This document shows positions 1 to 10,172 of a stretch of 64,000 nucleotides of DNA, piece by piece. The DNA comes from Sesamum alatum (taxonomy: Eukaryota > Streptophyta > Magnoliopsida > Lamiales > Pedaliaceae). The DNA lies in assembly GCA_034509735.1 (NCBI GenBank), contig JACGWO010000003.1:1798001-1862000 (forward strand). Direction: 5' to 3'. The position numbers were made by a program, and so were the translations under genes. Under the pieces are notes generated by a model. It was given only the letters and a program-made list of their open reading frames with translations, searched no databases and was not told the origin of the DNA. Position 1 is the first letter of the stretch, and every line of letters begins with the position of its first letter.

Positions 1-398
1 AGTGTTGTAGTTGTTGTCTCCCTCTTTATAGCTCTGTTTTTGCTACGTTGAGTTTATGTAGAAGTGTATGACTGTACTTTTACGTTGTAGGTTGTAAGAA
101 TTGTATATATAAGTAATGGAAGTAAGTATGTGTTGTTATTGTTCATCTGTTATATTCAATTGTACATAGAAATAATGCAACAGTAAAAAAAGTGCACAAT
201 TAACATTGAGAATAAACATTAACATTAAGTAATGACATTTTGATGGTGCATATCCGCCCAAGGTTTTACAAAAGAAGTTGCCAAAATGGTGCAAAAGTAT
301 AACATTTTGATGGTGACTTACTAGTTCACAAAAAGCAAAACCATTGCAGCAACATGATGACCTACTATTTCACAAAGTCAAAAACTAAACTGAAGTCT
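1..398. other. AT-rich flank, no gene seen
   Basis: No open frame, RNA gene or clear repeat is visible. It lies just downstream of the Mutator-like relic on the minus strand and may contain the 3' end of that element, but I see no terminal inverted repeat that would prove it. Confidence 0.5.
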
Positions 399-728
399 CT
401 AAACAAAGCAACCCTTCTTCTTGCTTCCTTTCTTCTCTTTTCCTTTGACCCCAATTACTTTGTTCAAGTTAGACAAAGTGACATATTTCTTTCCATCTTT
501 CATGATGAAAGAAGATGATGATTTCTCAATTTGGTCCTTGTTGATCTTGGGTTGCAAACACACTCTATGGGAGAAGTGTGGTGATGCCCTGATATTGACA
601 CCTTTGTGAGGTGGTGCTGGTTCAGTTGTTAGTGCAGGAGGTGTTGGTGGCACTGAATGAGGTGGTGTTGTCCTTGGTGGCACAAATGGAGGTAATGGAG
701 GCCTTGGTGGTAGACTTGGGGTTGGCAT
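399..728 (-). pseudogene. Proline-rich tail, probable MULE C-terminus
   Basis: 109 codons: a proline-rich half (PSLPPRPPLPPFVPPRTTPP) followed by a short basic tail with KGKEKKGSKKKG. It lies downstream of, and on the same strand as, the knuckle piece. Low-complexity tails like this are common after the knuckle in plant MULE proteins. Nothing in it is diagnostic, and an unrelated low-complexity frame remains possible. Confidence 0.4.
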
Positions 729-1004
729 AAAAATTGCAGTTGATGGTCCAGGTCTTGGTGGTAGTGATGTTGCAGGTACTTGTTATGGTAGCATAGTTGG
801 TTCTGCAACCATCCTTGTCTGAGACCTTGTTTTTACCATCCTTGGGCAAGGGTCTTCACCTATGCACTTGGGCTGAAAAAGAAAACGTAATTAGTGTCAT
901 TGTGTAGTACTTGTAAAACTTGAAAAGTTGGACTTACAGTTTCAACTATTGGTCTTGGTGAGGGGGCTTTTCTTTTCTTCTTCACCTGACAAGTTAAAAT
1001 GATT

Positions 1005-1376
1005 TTAGATTGGATTATTGAAAAATATCACACAAGCTTTGACTTGAAAAATTTTAAAACGAAGTCTTACTTGTAATTTCTTGGGTGCTGCAGTTGCAGG
1101 CTCACCATATTCAACCGTAGAATCGGGTACATCAAGCATAACATCATCAATGCACTCAGACTGTAGCAACTCTGAATATATATCCTCTGCAGTCTCAACT
1201 CTGTCTTCAGTTACAACAGGATCTGCCTCATCTCTAAGTCCCATTGTGCATGTTTTAATGTTGTGCTTACCCATTCCACATCTCTTGCATTTAACTGTTT
1301 TTTGTTGCCTCTGCAGCCTTGATCTTTTCTGCATGCCTCTACTCTTCTTCTTTTGTTTTTGTGCAGGCTCATCCAA
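1005..1376 (-). pseudogene. MULE transposase C-terminal CCHC-like knuckle region
   Basis: Basic N-terminal stretch followed by CKRCGMGKHNIKTC, a C-x2-C-x4-H-x4-C knuckle as found near the C-terminus of many dicot MuDR-like transposases. It is followed by an acidic region. This continues the SWIM piece with one break. The last codons run into an apparent intron or degenerate sequence near 1010-1075, so the C-terminal end is uncertain. Confidence 0.75.
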
Positions 1377-1387
1377 TTCCCTCCTTC

Positions 1388-1732
1388 TCAGTTTTTTTGT
1401 CTTCCAACACCCTTGCTAAACTTCGGAGAAAGTGGAGGTATATACCCAGTCTTCTCCCACAATTCAGGTCCATTCATAGGATTGATTGAATGCTCATACA
1501 CTTTCAGAAATGTGTTAACAGTATAACACTCATTTACATACTCTTCAGGATTACCATTCTCACACGAGATAGCACTTAATGCATGTTTACACGGAATTCC
1601 AGTCAAGTCCCACTTTCTGCAAGAGCAAGTTTGTCCAGCCATCCTACTCCCATCATAGCAAGTCACCTCCCAATGTGTTGCATCAGATTTCAAAGGAATA
1701 CAATCTGGAACTTTTTCCAGATTCTTTTTCAA
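1388..1732 (-). pseudogene. MULE transposase SWIM zinc-finger region
   Basis: 114 codons containing a clear SWIM-type finger: CSCRKWDLTGIPCKHALSAI, that is C-x-C-x(n)-C-x-H. The stretch before it (HWEVTCYDGSRMAGQTCSCRKW) is typical of the C-terminal half of plant MuDR transposases. So is what follows (EEYVNECYTVNTFLKVYEHSINPMNG, then a W and P-rich segment). SWIM fingers in this family bind DNA or protein partners. The frame ends within a few codons of the knuckle piece at 1376; a small frame break separates them. Confidence 0.85.
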
Positions 1733-1794
1733 GTTGTTTTTTTATTCTTGGGCAAATTCTTTTCCCCTCCCATTTTGCTAATGCCCTGTCCCTG

Positions 1795-2298
1795 TTATTT
1801 GCTAGCCTTATCATTAAGTGACACCAAATCATCCTCACTCTCTGCCAAATCTACATCACCACTGTCAGAGCTATTGTCATCACTTTCTTCACTATCTGCT
1901 ACTATCAAGTTATCCCCATCACCCCTCCATTCAACATCTGGATCAATATTTTTCATAAACAATCCATCATCCTCACCATGGATATGTTCATCATTCATAT
2001 CAACATTGTAGTCACTATCTGTATCCTCACTTCCACCCTTAGTCAAATCATCTTGCACACCACCCACCCTTACATCTACCAAATTTGTTTCTGTCTCATC
2101 CATCCTAATCTCTGGTCCTCTATTTTCTTCAACTCTTTCATTTACAATATCAGAAGACCCCACCTGACTCCCCATTACATTGATGAAATGCAATTCCCCA
2201 TCCATATACAAGTTAACTTCTCTACTGTACTGACTAGCCAAACAAAGAGAAACCAATTCTTTATCCTCATTAATCAACTCAAATTGGTTATCAACCAT
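1795..2298 (-). pseudogene. MULE transposase N-terminal region
   Basis: An open frame of 167 codons. The first ~80 residues contain hydrophobic and polar segments (LVSLCLASQYSREVNLYMDG) of the kind found in the N-terminal domain of plant MuDR-like transposases. The rest is a very acidic linker rich in D, E and S (repeated SDDNSSDSGD-type runs), also usual ahead of the catalytic core. The frame ends at 1795 and the next recognisable coding segment is already the SWIM finger, so the DDE domain is lost between them. Assignment rests on the neighbouring SWIM and knuckle pieces as much as on this piece. Confidence 0.6.
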
Positions 2299-2439
2299 TT
2301 TGTAGTATCTTTTCAGCCCAACTATCCCAGCCTCATTTGTTAACTTCTGAAGATAGTCTCAAGACACAATGTTTATATCTACATGATCAAATACAACTTT
2401 TAACCCCCCTACATATGCTGCAAATGGCTCATAAAAAAA

Positions 2440-2600
2440 TTCACCGGTGGACCAAAAGTGTAAAGGCAGAACTAAATGTGTTAAAAAAGGACAAAAATTG
2501 AGATGTATAGGACTAAATGTGTCAAAAAAAGTACGAAATGTGTAAACAGCGAAAAGTTACAGGACTAAAAGTGCTAATGACCTAAAATTACAGGACTAAA
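2440..2600. repeat. Degenerate tandem motif (aggactaaa...tg)
   Basis: The motif aggactaaa(a/t)(g/t)tg recurs several times with short A-rich spacers, for example near 2500, 2550 and 2590. Such degenerate runs are common in plant intergenic DNA and at ends of Mutator-type elements. It lies just upstream of the MULE relic on its coding strand, so it could be its 5' terminus, but no matching inverted copy was found. Confidence 0.35.
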
Positions 2601-3749
2601 ATTGTAATTTTACCATTTTTCAATTTCTTTGCCCATCTTTTTTCTTAGTTCAAGAAATTATGGGAAAAAAAAAAAGGAACAAAAGCAAGAATCAGACAGG
2701 GCCCTCTTTGGTGGCGACCTATCTAAGTGGCCTCATGACTTTTAACATAAAACCAACCATAAAAAGGCCACTTTGGTTCTTTGTCCACAGACAATCTAAA
2801 GTTGCAATCTACGTACTCTGACTTTCCATCAAAAATTAGGGTTTATCCAAAAAGGCTTGTAATGGAAAGAGATTGATGTCATGAAATCCTTGAGTGGGTT
2901 TTATTATGCGTTTGTCACTTTGTCCTTGTATATATTCCATTTTTAAATTCATAATTCAGAACAATAATTTCATAAAAAATCAAACTGTCGAAGTGTACAT
3001 GCATAGTTACATACTGAAAATTGTATTTCATGAATCAACGGTCACGCGTTATAAGGAAAAAAAAAATAGATTCCCTACATTATAAATGAATTCTTAAAGG
3101 TTGTGGAAATTAATTTTGTATATTTACTATGATCATATATATTAATGCAAAAAATTAGATTTTGACAATATTAATCAATATTTATCATGATTTTAATGAT
3201 AGTGCTCACAAGTATTTGTCATGGATCTTAGTGTTTGTTTTGATTTCTAGCTTGTTGTTTTGCCTCGTCTGTTGAAAACAAAAGGCAGTAGCAGTTGTGA
3301 AGCTGATCAGGTCAGTTATGTGTTTTTTTGTTTTTTTATTTTTATTTTTGAGAGGAGGTCAGTTACGTATTGTTCACTACAGTTTTTCACTTTTTGGTTG
3401 TCGTAATTATTTCATAACAACATGTAACATTTCTTGTAATATAATATTTACATTTAGCTTGTAATTCAGTCACTCTTAAAGGGTCTTGTGTGAGGTTAAT
3501 TATAAGAACTTTCTGAAACATTTTACAACAATATTTCAAAGTTTATAAGATACTACAAATTATTTGGTGAACTTTTTCAATAAAAGAACTTATAACATTA
3601 AAAAAAAAAAAAAGTAGGAGTTTATTTGCTCATTTAGAAAAAGTAAGAGATGAAAAACAAAAAAAAAAATTTATAAAGGTAAATTTCATAAATTAAAAGA
3701 GGTATAAGTTACACAACTAATCCAATTATCTAATAAGGCACAACCAAAA
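2601..3749. other. AT-rich intergenic DNA
   Basis: Contains A and T runs (for example 3600-3613 and 3658-3669) and no open frame with recognisable content on either strand. Confidence 0.5.
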
Positions 3750-4140
3750 CTAATTTGGCCATGCAATATGCCAAATGCGATACAGTACAGAAGTTTGCAA
3801 ACTCGATTTCAGTTCAACACCAAGAATCTGGAGACGAATCCACTCAACAATCTTGTTTGATATTCTTGAATCTTCTATTGTTCCGTTACAATACACCAAA
3901 GCCGCCAAGGTGGCACGAAAGGCTGCATTTAACAAGTGTTGATTTCTCCATCTTTTGTTAGCCCAAAAGAACCCCAGTTGCCAGTCCGAATAGTCCGACG
4001 ACTGGCCAAGTAGAGACAACGCTTCGAGTAAGGACAATTGAGGGAATAAATGACTGTGCGTTTCTACACTTTGCTAATTATATAACACACAGCCCGCATT
4101 GCCTTGAACACACCAAGGTTTATCCAATGTTAAAAGGCGT
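3750..4140 (-). pseudogene. LINE (non-LTR retrotransposon) C-terminal fragment with zf-RVT-like remnant
   Basis: The minus-strand frame ending at 3750 begins at 4037 and reads through KRWRNQHLLNAAFRATLAALVY, a segment typical of the extreme C-terminus of plant L1-type LINE polymerases. Reading further upstream in the same frame there is a CVLYN-stop-QSVETHSHLF arrangement. This matches the zinc-binding zf-RVT pattern (CxxC...H..H) with the second Cys changed to Tyr and a stop codon inside. No poly(A) tail or target duplication is evident. This is a short, dead 5'-truncated copy. Confidence 0.7.
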
Positions 4141-4199
4141 TCCAAAATGGCAAGCCAGAGCACAAAGTTATGCTTAGGGATCTTGAATTTTTCAGAAAA

Positions 4200-5150
4200 T
4201 AGCACATACCAGGCCACTATTGAAGTCGGAGGTGCAAACAGACGAGTTAAATAAGATTCACTATTTTATAAAATATTTCTTGAATTATTATCTTTTTAGA
4301 AACATTTTTAATAAATTCAAAAAATGGGATGAGTTTGGGAAGTATTTCTAAATTATTTGACCAATAATTCAGCATGAGATAAGATTGAACTTGCAATCAA
4401 ATCTTGCATTACATAGAAATGTTAGTTACACTAGTTCTAAGTGGGGATTGGGAAATGGTGATAGTGAATGGTAATTGGTTTCTTGGATTGTGCAATGATA
4501 GAGAAGTAATGGGGGGTGACACATGTACATGGGCATCCCACTTAGGTATTGTTTCGAGTCGAAAGTTTGGTGTGAAAAATCCAAATGATTTGGGTGTGAT
4601 TGTGAAGTGTATGTATATCCTTAAAGCTATCAAAATGTCCTCTTCATTGTCTTTTTTCTTTTCCAGGTAAAGGGCTAAAGCTCTTTGTTATTATCTTCAA
4701 CTAGTTATTGCAATTTCAAGAAATGGTGAAAAGGGCACCCAAATTCCATTGAATCAATTAGTTCTTGGAAAGATATGTGTGAAGGACTGGAATCCAGCTA
4801 GGCATTTTAGGTTTTGGTTTAAAGGATTGGTTTCAAGTGTAAGTTGGCTTGATCACAAATAGGTTGATTAACACTCTTTATTTTACCCTAGTTCCCCAAT
4901 CAAATAGACTTTCTTTTAACCCTTGTTTTCATTAGACGAGAGAAAATGGTGGAATGATGAATCTATTTCTTTGCCTCTTTGAAAATAAGTTAGAATGGTT
5001 GGATCTATGAGATTACCAAAGACTAAGTATATATGAGTTGACTAAGGTAAAATAATTAGGAATTCTATTTTCTATTCTAGGATTAGATGAATTTTTGGTT
5101 TGGTAATTTAAGCTATTTGGTATTTTCATTATTTTATTTTTTAGGGTTGT
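4200..5150. other. AT-rich intergenic DNA
   Basis: The short open frames here show no recognisable domain and no matching codon pattern. I see no gene, RNA or clear repeat. Confidence 0.5.
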
Positions 5151-5154
5151 ATTT

Positions 5155-5283
5155 TGGTCCTGTATTTTTTTAATTTTCATAATTTCAGTCCTTTTGTTCG
5201 CCGGAGTTAACCTCCACCGACGACAAGGGTGAATTCCGACGAAAAAAGGACTAAAATTGTGAAAATTAAAAAGATATAGGACC
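5155..5283. repeat. Short inverted-repeat (hairpin) element
   Basis: The left arm begins ggtcctgta and runs to about 5206. The right arm (about 5238-5283) is its near complement and ends ataggacc, with a short GC-richer loop. A partial second copy of the right half follows as a direct repeat (5395-5444, continuing at 5870-5925), so the unit has been duplicated. The second copy was then interrupted by the MITE at 5445-5869. Confidence 0.6.
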
Positions 5284-5444
5284 AACTTGTTACCTTAAAA
5301 AGTTAAAGAAACAAAAATGCTGATAGAAATGGGTCAATAGGAACAAAAAATCCAATTTTAAAATGTCACGTGAGAGGCACATGCATTTTTCCAACAAGAA
5401 TGGTGAACTCCGCGAAAAAATGACTAAAATCATGATAATAAAAA

Positions 5445-5869
5445 GGGTAAATTACATCTACTCCATTGAGGTTTGGCATAATTACAAATACCCCCTCATT
5501 GTTTGAAAAATTACAAATACCCCCCTGAGGTTTGTAATATTCAATCAAATGCCTGAAATTGATCATTTTGCCCTTGAATTTTTAGTTAAATTGCAGAAAA
5601 ATCAGTCAAGTTAAATTGTATTATTAACTCCTCTGTGTAAAAAACTTTAAGAACATTTTCATTCGCATTGTAGTCTAAAAAAATTCAAAAAAATTTAAAA
5701 TTTAAATATAATGCATAAGGGCATTTTGGTCAGTTCACCCATGAAAATGGATGAAAATGGGTTATTTGTTAGACAGTTACAAACCTCAGGGGGGTATTTG
5801 TAATTTTTCAAACAATAAGGGGGTATTTGTAATTATGCCAAACTTCAGGGAGATAGATGTAATTTACCC
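5445..5869. mobile_element. Mutator-type MITE with 9-bp target duplication
   Basis: A 425-bp element whose ends are gggtaaattacatcta and its near-perfect complement. The terminal inverted repeats extend roughly 110 bp. The 9 bases before (5436-5444) and after (5870-5878) are both taataaaaa, the duplication size expected for Mutator-type insertion. It has no coding capacity and would need a transposase supplied elsewhere. Its insertion site lies inside the duplicated half of the hairpin element just upstream. Confidence 0.85.
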
Positions 5870-6579
5870 TAATAAAAAAGATACAGGATCAAAATGTTAT
5901 CCTAGAAAGTTAAAGAAAGAAAATGCTAAATGACTTAAATTACATAACTAAAACTATATTTATCTCTTTCTATTCTACCCAAACAATTCGATGCAAATAA
6001 TTTTTGTCTTGATTGATCATTCGTTACCGAAAAATTAGAAATAGATATTTCTTGACAGAACGAGATTGTGGACTCATTTGATCTGGATCCTTGTGGAGAG
6101 AAAGTGAGATTGGACTAGATATGCATGACCCGCTTAATAATATCCATAAATGACTTGTTTTTTTTATAATAGATGAACATCCCGGATGTAAATTCGGGAG
6201 CATGATACACATCGGTGCTCCAATGCCATTGAACCTTATCTTAAAAATTTAAAGTGGATAAGTGTAATTTGGTTTACATTAAGATTTTCTTTTTCAGAGA
6301 AAAATTGTTCAGTATGATCTAATGCAAGAAAATTTTAAATACTTTCAGTTATTTTATACAAAGAAAAAAAAATGAGATAGAAAAATTATCTTTGTTGTTT
6401 ATATCAATTAATTGCGTACGTACCCATTTTCATTCTGTTCTTAGACACAAGTAATTTGTTGTTGAAATAATTCTCAAGTAGAAATAAGCTAAAACGGATA
6501 AAGATGTTTGAAATTCATGCACAGAGAAAAGTATCAAGAGTGACCGAAGAACATGTGTTTTAATTACCTTTATCTATTC

Positions 6580-7291
6580 GGTAAATTACAATCATCTCTT
6601 ATGAAAGTTGATATAATTACAAGTACTTTTCATTGTTAAAAAAATTATAAATACATCCCTCACTTAAACGTTCGTCTAACAACAAGCTCATTCCGCTAGC
6701 TAAATTTTCATCTAATTTTTATAATGAACTGCCGAAAATACCATTTTAGATTATAAATTATAATTTTATGTATTATTTAAAATTTTTTAAAATACTTTTA
6801 TAGATTTATATTATTTATGGATTATTTATTTTTCTCATCCTCAGATTTCTTTTACAGTCTTTCAAATATTTTTTTTGAAAAAATAAAAATGGAAAAATAC
6901 AAGCAACCTCCTTGTGATATTGCAAATGAGCAAATTATCCCCTTATGAAAAATAAAATAGCAATTTACCTCCTTGTGTTTTTTGAAATGAATCAATTTAC
7001 ATCCCTATGTTTATTAAAATGGAACAATTTACCTTCCTGTCGAGGGAGGTAAATTGCTCCATTTCAAAAAATACAAGAAGGTAAATTGCTAATTTTTTTA
7101 CATAGGGTGGTAATTTGCTCATTTGCTATATTCCAGGGAGATAAATTACATTAAACCCAAAAATAAAAACTTCAACAAGGGTAAAGGAAATATTTTTCAC
7201 ATCTCCGTTTAAGGACTACATAATTATTTTTAATTTGAGAAAATATTTATAATTATACCAAATTTGAGCAGAAATAGTTGTAATTTATCCT
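6580..7291. mobile_element. Second, older copy of the same MITE family, split by another MITE
   Basis: The left arm (ggtaaattacaatcatctc onward, about 100 bp) and right arm (ending gttgtaatttatcc) match each other inverted, and both match the arms of the MITE at 5445-5869 with more substitutions. The flanks tatctattc (6571-6579) and tatctatcc (7292-7300) agree in 8 of 9 positions, consistent with a decayed 9-bp duplication. The interior is enlarged by the hairpin element at about 6905-7150. Confidence 0.7.
6905..7150. mobile_element. Palindromic MITE nested in the older MITE
   Basis: Two arms of about 110 bp meet near 7040. The left contains gcaatttacctccttgtg and aatgagcaaattatcccc; the right contains caagaaggtaaattgc and ggtaatttgctcattt as their complements. 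There is no coding capacity. Exact ends and target duplication are not clear because the flanks are AT-rich. Confidence 0.65.
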
Positions 7292-7431
7292 TATCTATCC
7301 AATACATTTTCTACAAGAGACGATGAGGGAATTCAAAACTTTGTTAGCCATGATCGCTGTAGCCTTTTGAGTAAAAGATGTTTTCTTCAACCACCTATTG
7401 ACATGTTTATCTGACAGACCCTTGACGCTGG

Positions 7432-8290
7432 CATGCAATGATTTCAAATTCGAATTGGACTGGCCAGTTCGATCGGTACAATCGGGAACCGGCCATGGTC
7501 CCGGTCCGATTCATAGGGTGAAAATCACCTCGGTCAAACCCAATGCAAACTGGTCAAACCCGATCAAAACCAGCCAACCCGGGAACCGGTTCGGCCGATT
7601 TTAATTTTTTTTAAAAACAAAACTTATGAAATAGTGAAATATATATTTCACTAATCACACATATATTTAACTAAAAAATAATTTGGTGAAATACAAAAAA
7701 CAAATGCCAAAAACATAGATAGGCAAATGCTTCATGGACAATTATCAAATAAATTATCATCATATTTGTAGTGTCAATTGTTTAAACTTGCCTTGTGTTA
7801 CTCTAATGTGGGACAATGAGGAAGTTTTTAAGTTATGGACAAATGCTTAAATTGCCTATAGTTTTCCAATATGGGAGACAATAAGCCATTTTCATTCTTC
7901 ATCTATTTCTTTCTCTTTTTCTCAATGTTTTTTAATCTTTTTTGAACTTTTTTATTAAAAAAAAAATATTAACGCAATGGTCGATAAAATGTCGTTATAG
8001 GATTTTAAATTTTAAATTATTGTTAGTTTGAATTTTGATTTAATTTGTTTCCTTTAAGAAGTTTGTTGAATTTTTATAATCATTATAAATTATATTCATT
8101 CTAAATTGCACTTTATTATAAAATATCGTTATAAAATGTATTTATTTAATCTATTGATATATAATGTATTGATATATTATATATATATATACAACAAGGT
8201 TCGGGTCAACTGGTTTTTTTTAATCCGATCCAACTAGTTGAATCAGTGAACCAATAATTTGATTGGTTCGATCTCCGATTCAATTCTGTA
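7432..8290. repeat. Possible element with ggttcggtt-type ends
   Basis: The left part (7440-7600) is built from short repeats of aaccggttc, cggtcaaacc and their complements. A weaker, partly inverted set occurs at 8195-8285. The AT-rich stretch between them has no gene. The arrangement suggests a decayed non-autonomous DNA element, but neither a perfect terminal repeat nor a target duplication could be read. Confidence 0.3.
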
Positions 8291-8582
8291 AACATTGCTG
8301 GCATGTCTAATTTAACAAAATATTTTCTTGGTGCCGCAGGTGAATTGAGTCGGTCTTGTAATAATCAAATATCAAGTGATAATTCAAAAATTATTATAAG
8401 AAATATATATTAAGTAACAACAATCTTTATATTGTCCCCAAATGATTGTTATAAAAAGTTATCATTTTCAATAATTAGTGATCCATTTATCTATAATGAT
8501 AATAATTATTCGTTCTTATTATGTCGTCATTATATATGTGTCATTATATTTATTGATAATTCTATATATAATTTTTTTATAG

Positions 8583-9075
8583 GGTTAATTACACTTAGAC
8601 TCCCTGAAAATGCAAAACTACACTTTTCCCCAAAATAAAAATTGAAATTACACTTACACCTCCTCTAAAAATTCTCCATTTACACATAACCTCCTTTCGT
8701 TAGGATTTGGACAAAAAAAGCTGACATAAGCAAAAAGAATTAGATAAATTTTTAATTTTATCCCTCTCTAATATTTTCATGTATCTTTTTGTACTTATGA
8801 AGGGATAAAATGATATTTACTTATGGAGTAAGGTTAACACTATTATAATTTTTCCCGTATAAGTACAATATTATAAAATGGGAATGTTAAATAAGGGATA
8901 AAATTGAAAGTTTATGTAATTTTTTTGTTCATGTCAGCATTTTTCGTCCAAATCCTATTAGATGAAGTCAGGTGTAAACCAAAAATTTCTGGAGGGGGTG
9001 TAAGTGTAATTTTAAAATTTTTTTGAGAGAAAGTGTAATTTCATATTTCTAGAAGGGATCTAGGTGTAATTAATC
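8583..9075. mobile_element. Inverted-repeat element (putative MITE)
   Basis: The left end ggttaattacacttagact and the right end aggtgtaattaatc are complementary with few mismatches. Further complementary blocks follow inward: aggatttggacaaaaa near 8702 against ttcgtccaaatcct near 8946, and aagctgacat near 8719 against atgtcagca near 8931. There is no coding capacity. Both flanks contain T-runs, so the target duplication cannot be decided. Confidence 0.6.
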
Positions 9076-9427
9076 ATTTTTTTTTATACCAATTCTTGCT
9101 AATAATAATTTTTGCAAAATAATAGTTACTATGAACATTGTAAAATTATTATTGTGATAAAATAAATATTTTTGTTATTAAATATATATAATTAGTGATA
9201 ATTTTAAAATTATCACTTTATTTTTTTTTACCACCGATTTTTTTTTTTCCTTATAATGGGCTCTTGAATTCTTAGGCTCTGCACCGTGACCGCTGACCTT
9301 ATCTTTTCGCCAACAGACTTGGATTTCCTTGGATTGGCCTTTATTGAGTTATGGGCCTTGGTGAAAATTGATGCTCCAAGCATCAATGGATAATAAATAA
9401 ATGAAAATAAAGACTTTTTTTTTTTAA

Positions 9428-9456
9428 TCTTTATTATTATTATTATTATTATTATT
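9428..9456. repeat. (ATT)n microsatellite at the left border of the viral insertion
   Basis: About nine ATT units directly abut the coat-protein fragment that starts the viral locus. The internal copy of the fragment is preceded by atgatgatg, so a short ATG/ATT-type similarity at the junction is possible. Confidence 0.9.
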
Positions 9457-9993
9457 ATGTATAGTACTGTCTGTAAAGGAAATAATAATACAGATAAGGC
9501 TATTGCTAAAATGATTATAGCAGGTTTTACAGGACAATTAAAAGGTTGGTGGGATAATTATCTTAACCCGATGGACAGAAATGAAATTTTGAGTACAGTC
9601 AAACCAGAAAATATGGAAGAACAAGCAGTTTATACACTTGCCATTAATATAGTAGAACATTTTACAGGGAGATGGTCCGATAATAGTGAAAATATTAGAA
9701 CCCTATTACAAAATTTCCAATGTAAAACTCTAACATCCTTTAGGTTTTACAAAGATGTCTTCCTTACTAAAGTAATGGAACTCCCAGAATCCAATGATGC
9801 TCATTGGAAATCTAGATTCATCGATGGACTTCCTCACCTATTCGCTGAAAGAGTTAGGAAGAATCTCAGAAATGGAGGGGTAGCAATAAATTATAATCAA
9901 TATACTTATGGGAAGTTAATTGGAACTTGCATTCAAGAAGGTTTAAATCTATGCAATGAAATTAGATTAAATAAATACAATAATTTAAAGTAA
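9457..9993 (+). pseudogene. Duplicated viral coat-protein fragment
   Basis: Positions 9457-9975 repeat 12240-12757 almost base for base. I see three or four substitutions, and one extra T in this copy near 9597. With that T this copy stays in one frame where the internal copy is shifted. It covers the conserved caulimovirid capsid core (FRFYKDVFLTKVMELPES, then WKSRFIDGLPHLFAERVRK). At 9968-9975 the sequence taaataaa is shared with the inverted leader that follows, and the frame then runs into unrelated codons and a stop. Confidence 0.9.
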
Positions 9994-10164
9994 AAAACTT
10001 ACAGAAGTGTAAACTCGTACACGAAGCTGAAATCTTATTTAGTGAGGGACAAAGAAGGTGATATACATGTACAAGGTTATTTTTCCCGTCTGCCTCTAAT
10101 GATCTAAGAGGGGGTATTTATAGGGAGGCCGGATCTGAAAGTATTACTTCAAATCCGTCTGTGA
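9968..10164 (-). repeat. Inverted copy of viral promoter and leader
   Basis: These 197 bases are the reverse complement of 17826-18022, with only about two differences visible. They include the TATA box (read on the minus strand, 10115-10122). Here the promoter points away from the viral genes, toward the truncated coat fragment and the left flank. The left junction shares 8 bases (taaataaa) between the two partners. The right junction is at gtga, next to the viral start. Confidence 0.92.
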
Positions 10165-10172
10165 GCCATGTT
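10163..10172 (+). other. Truncated viral primer-binding site
   Basis: gagccatgtt matches the inner part of a site complementary to the 3' end of plant initiator tRNA-Met (TGGTATCAGAGCCATGGTT), apart from one missing G. The outer half (tggtatca) has been replaced by the inverted promoter. This marks the conventional first base region of a caulimovirid genome. Confidence 0.6.

Larger units (their letters stand above)
399..2298 (-). mobile_element. Mutator-like element (MULE) relic, internally deleted
   Basis: Four minus-strand coding pieces lie in the order expected of a MuDR-type transposase: acidic N-terminal part (1795-2298), SWIM zinc finger (1388-1732), CCHC-like knuckle (1005-1376) and a proline-rich tail (399-728). 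Only about 60 bp separate the N-terminal piece from the SWIM piece. The several-hundred-residue DDE catalytic core normally found there is therefore absent. I could not find terminal inverted repeats or a target duplication, so the ends are those of the coding pieces. Alternative: a domesticated MULE-derived gene with an unusual layout. The frame breaks make that unlikely. Confidence 0.75.

Noticed and set aside
1579..2343. Plus-strand frames opposite the MULE relic
   Set aside because: The SWIM and knuckle motifs are on the minus strand. The plus-strand frames show only low-complexity S- and L-rich sequence.
7398..7604. 68-codon frame with many P, G and R
   Set aside because: It coincides with the repeated ggttcggtt-type motifs. 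No domain and no continuation.
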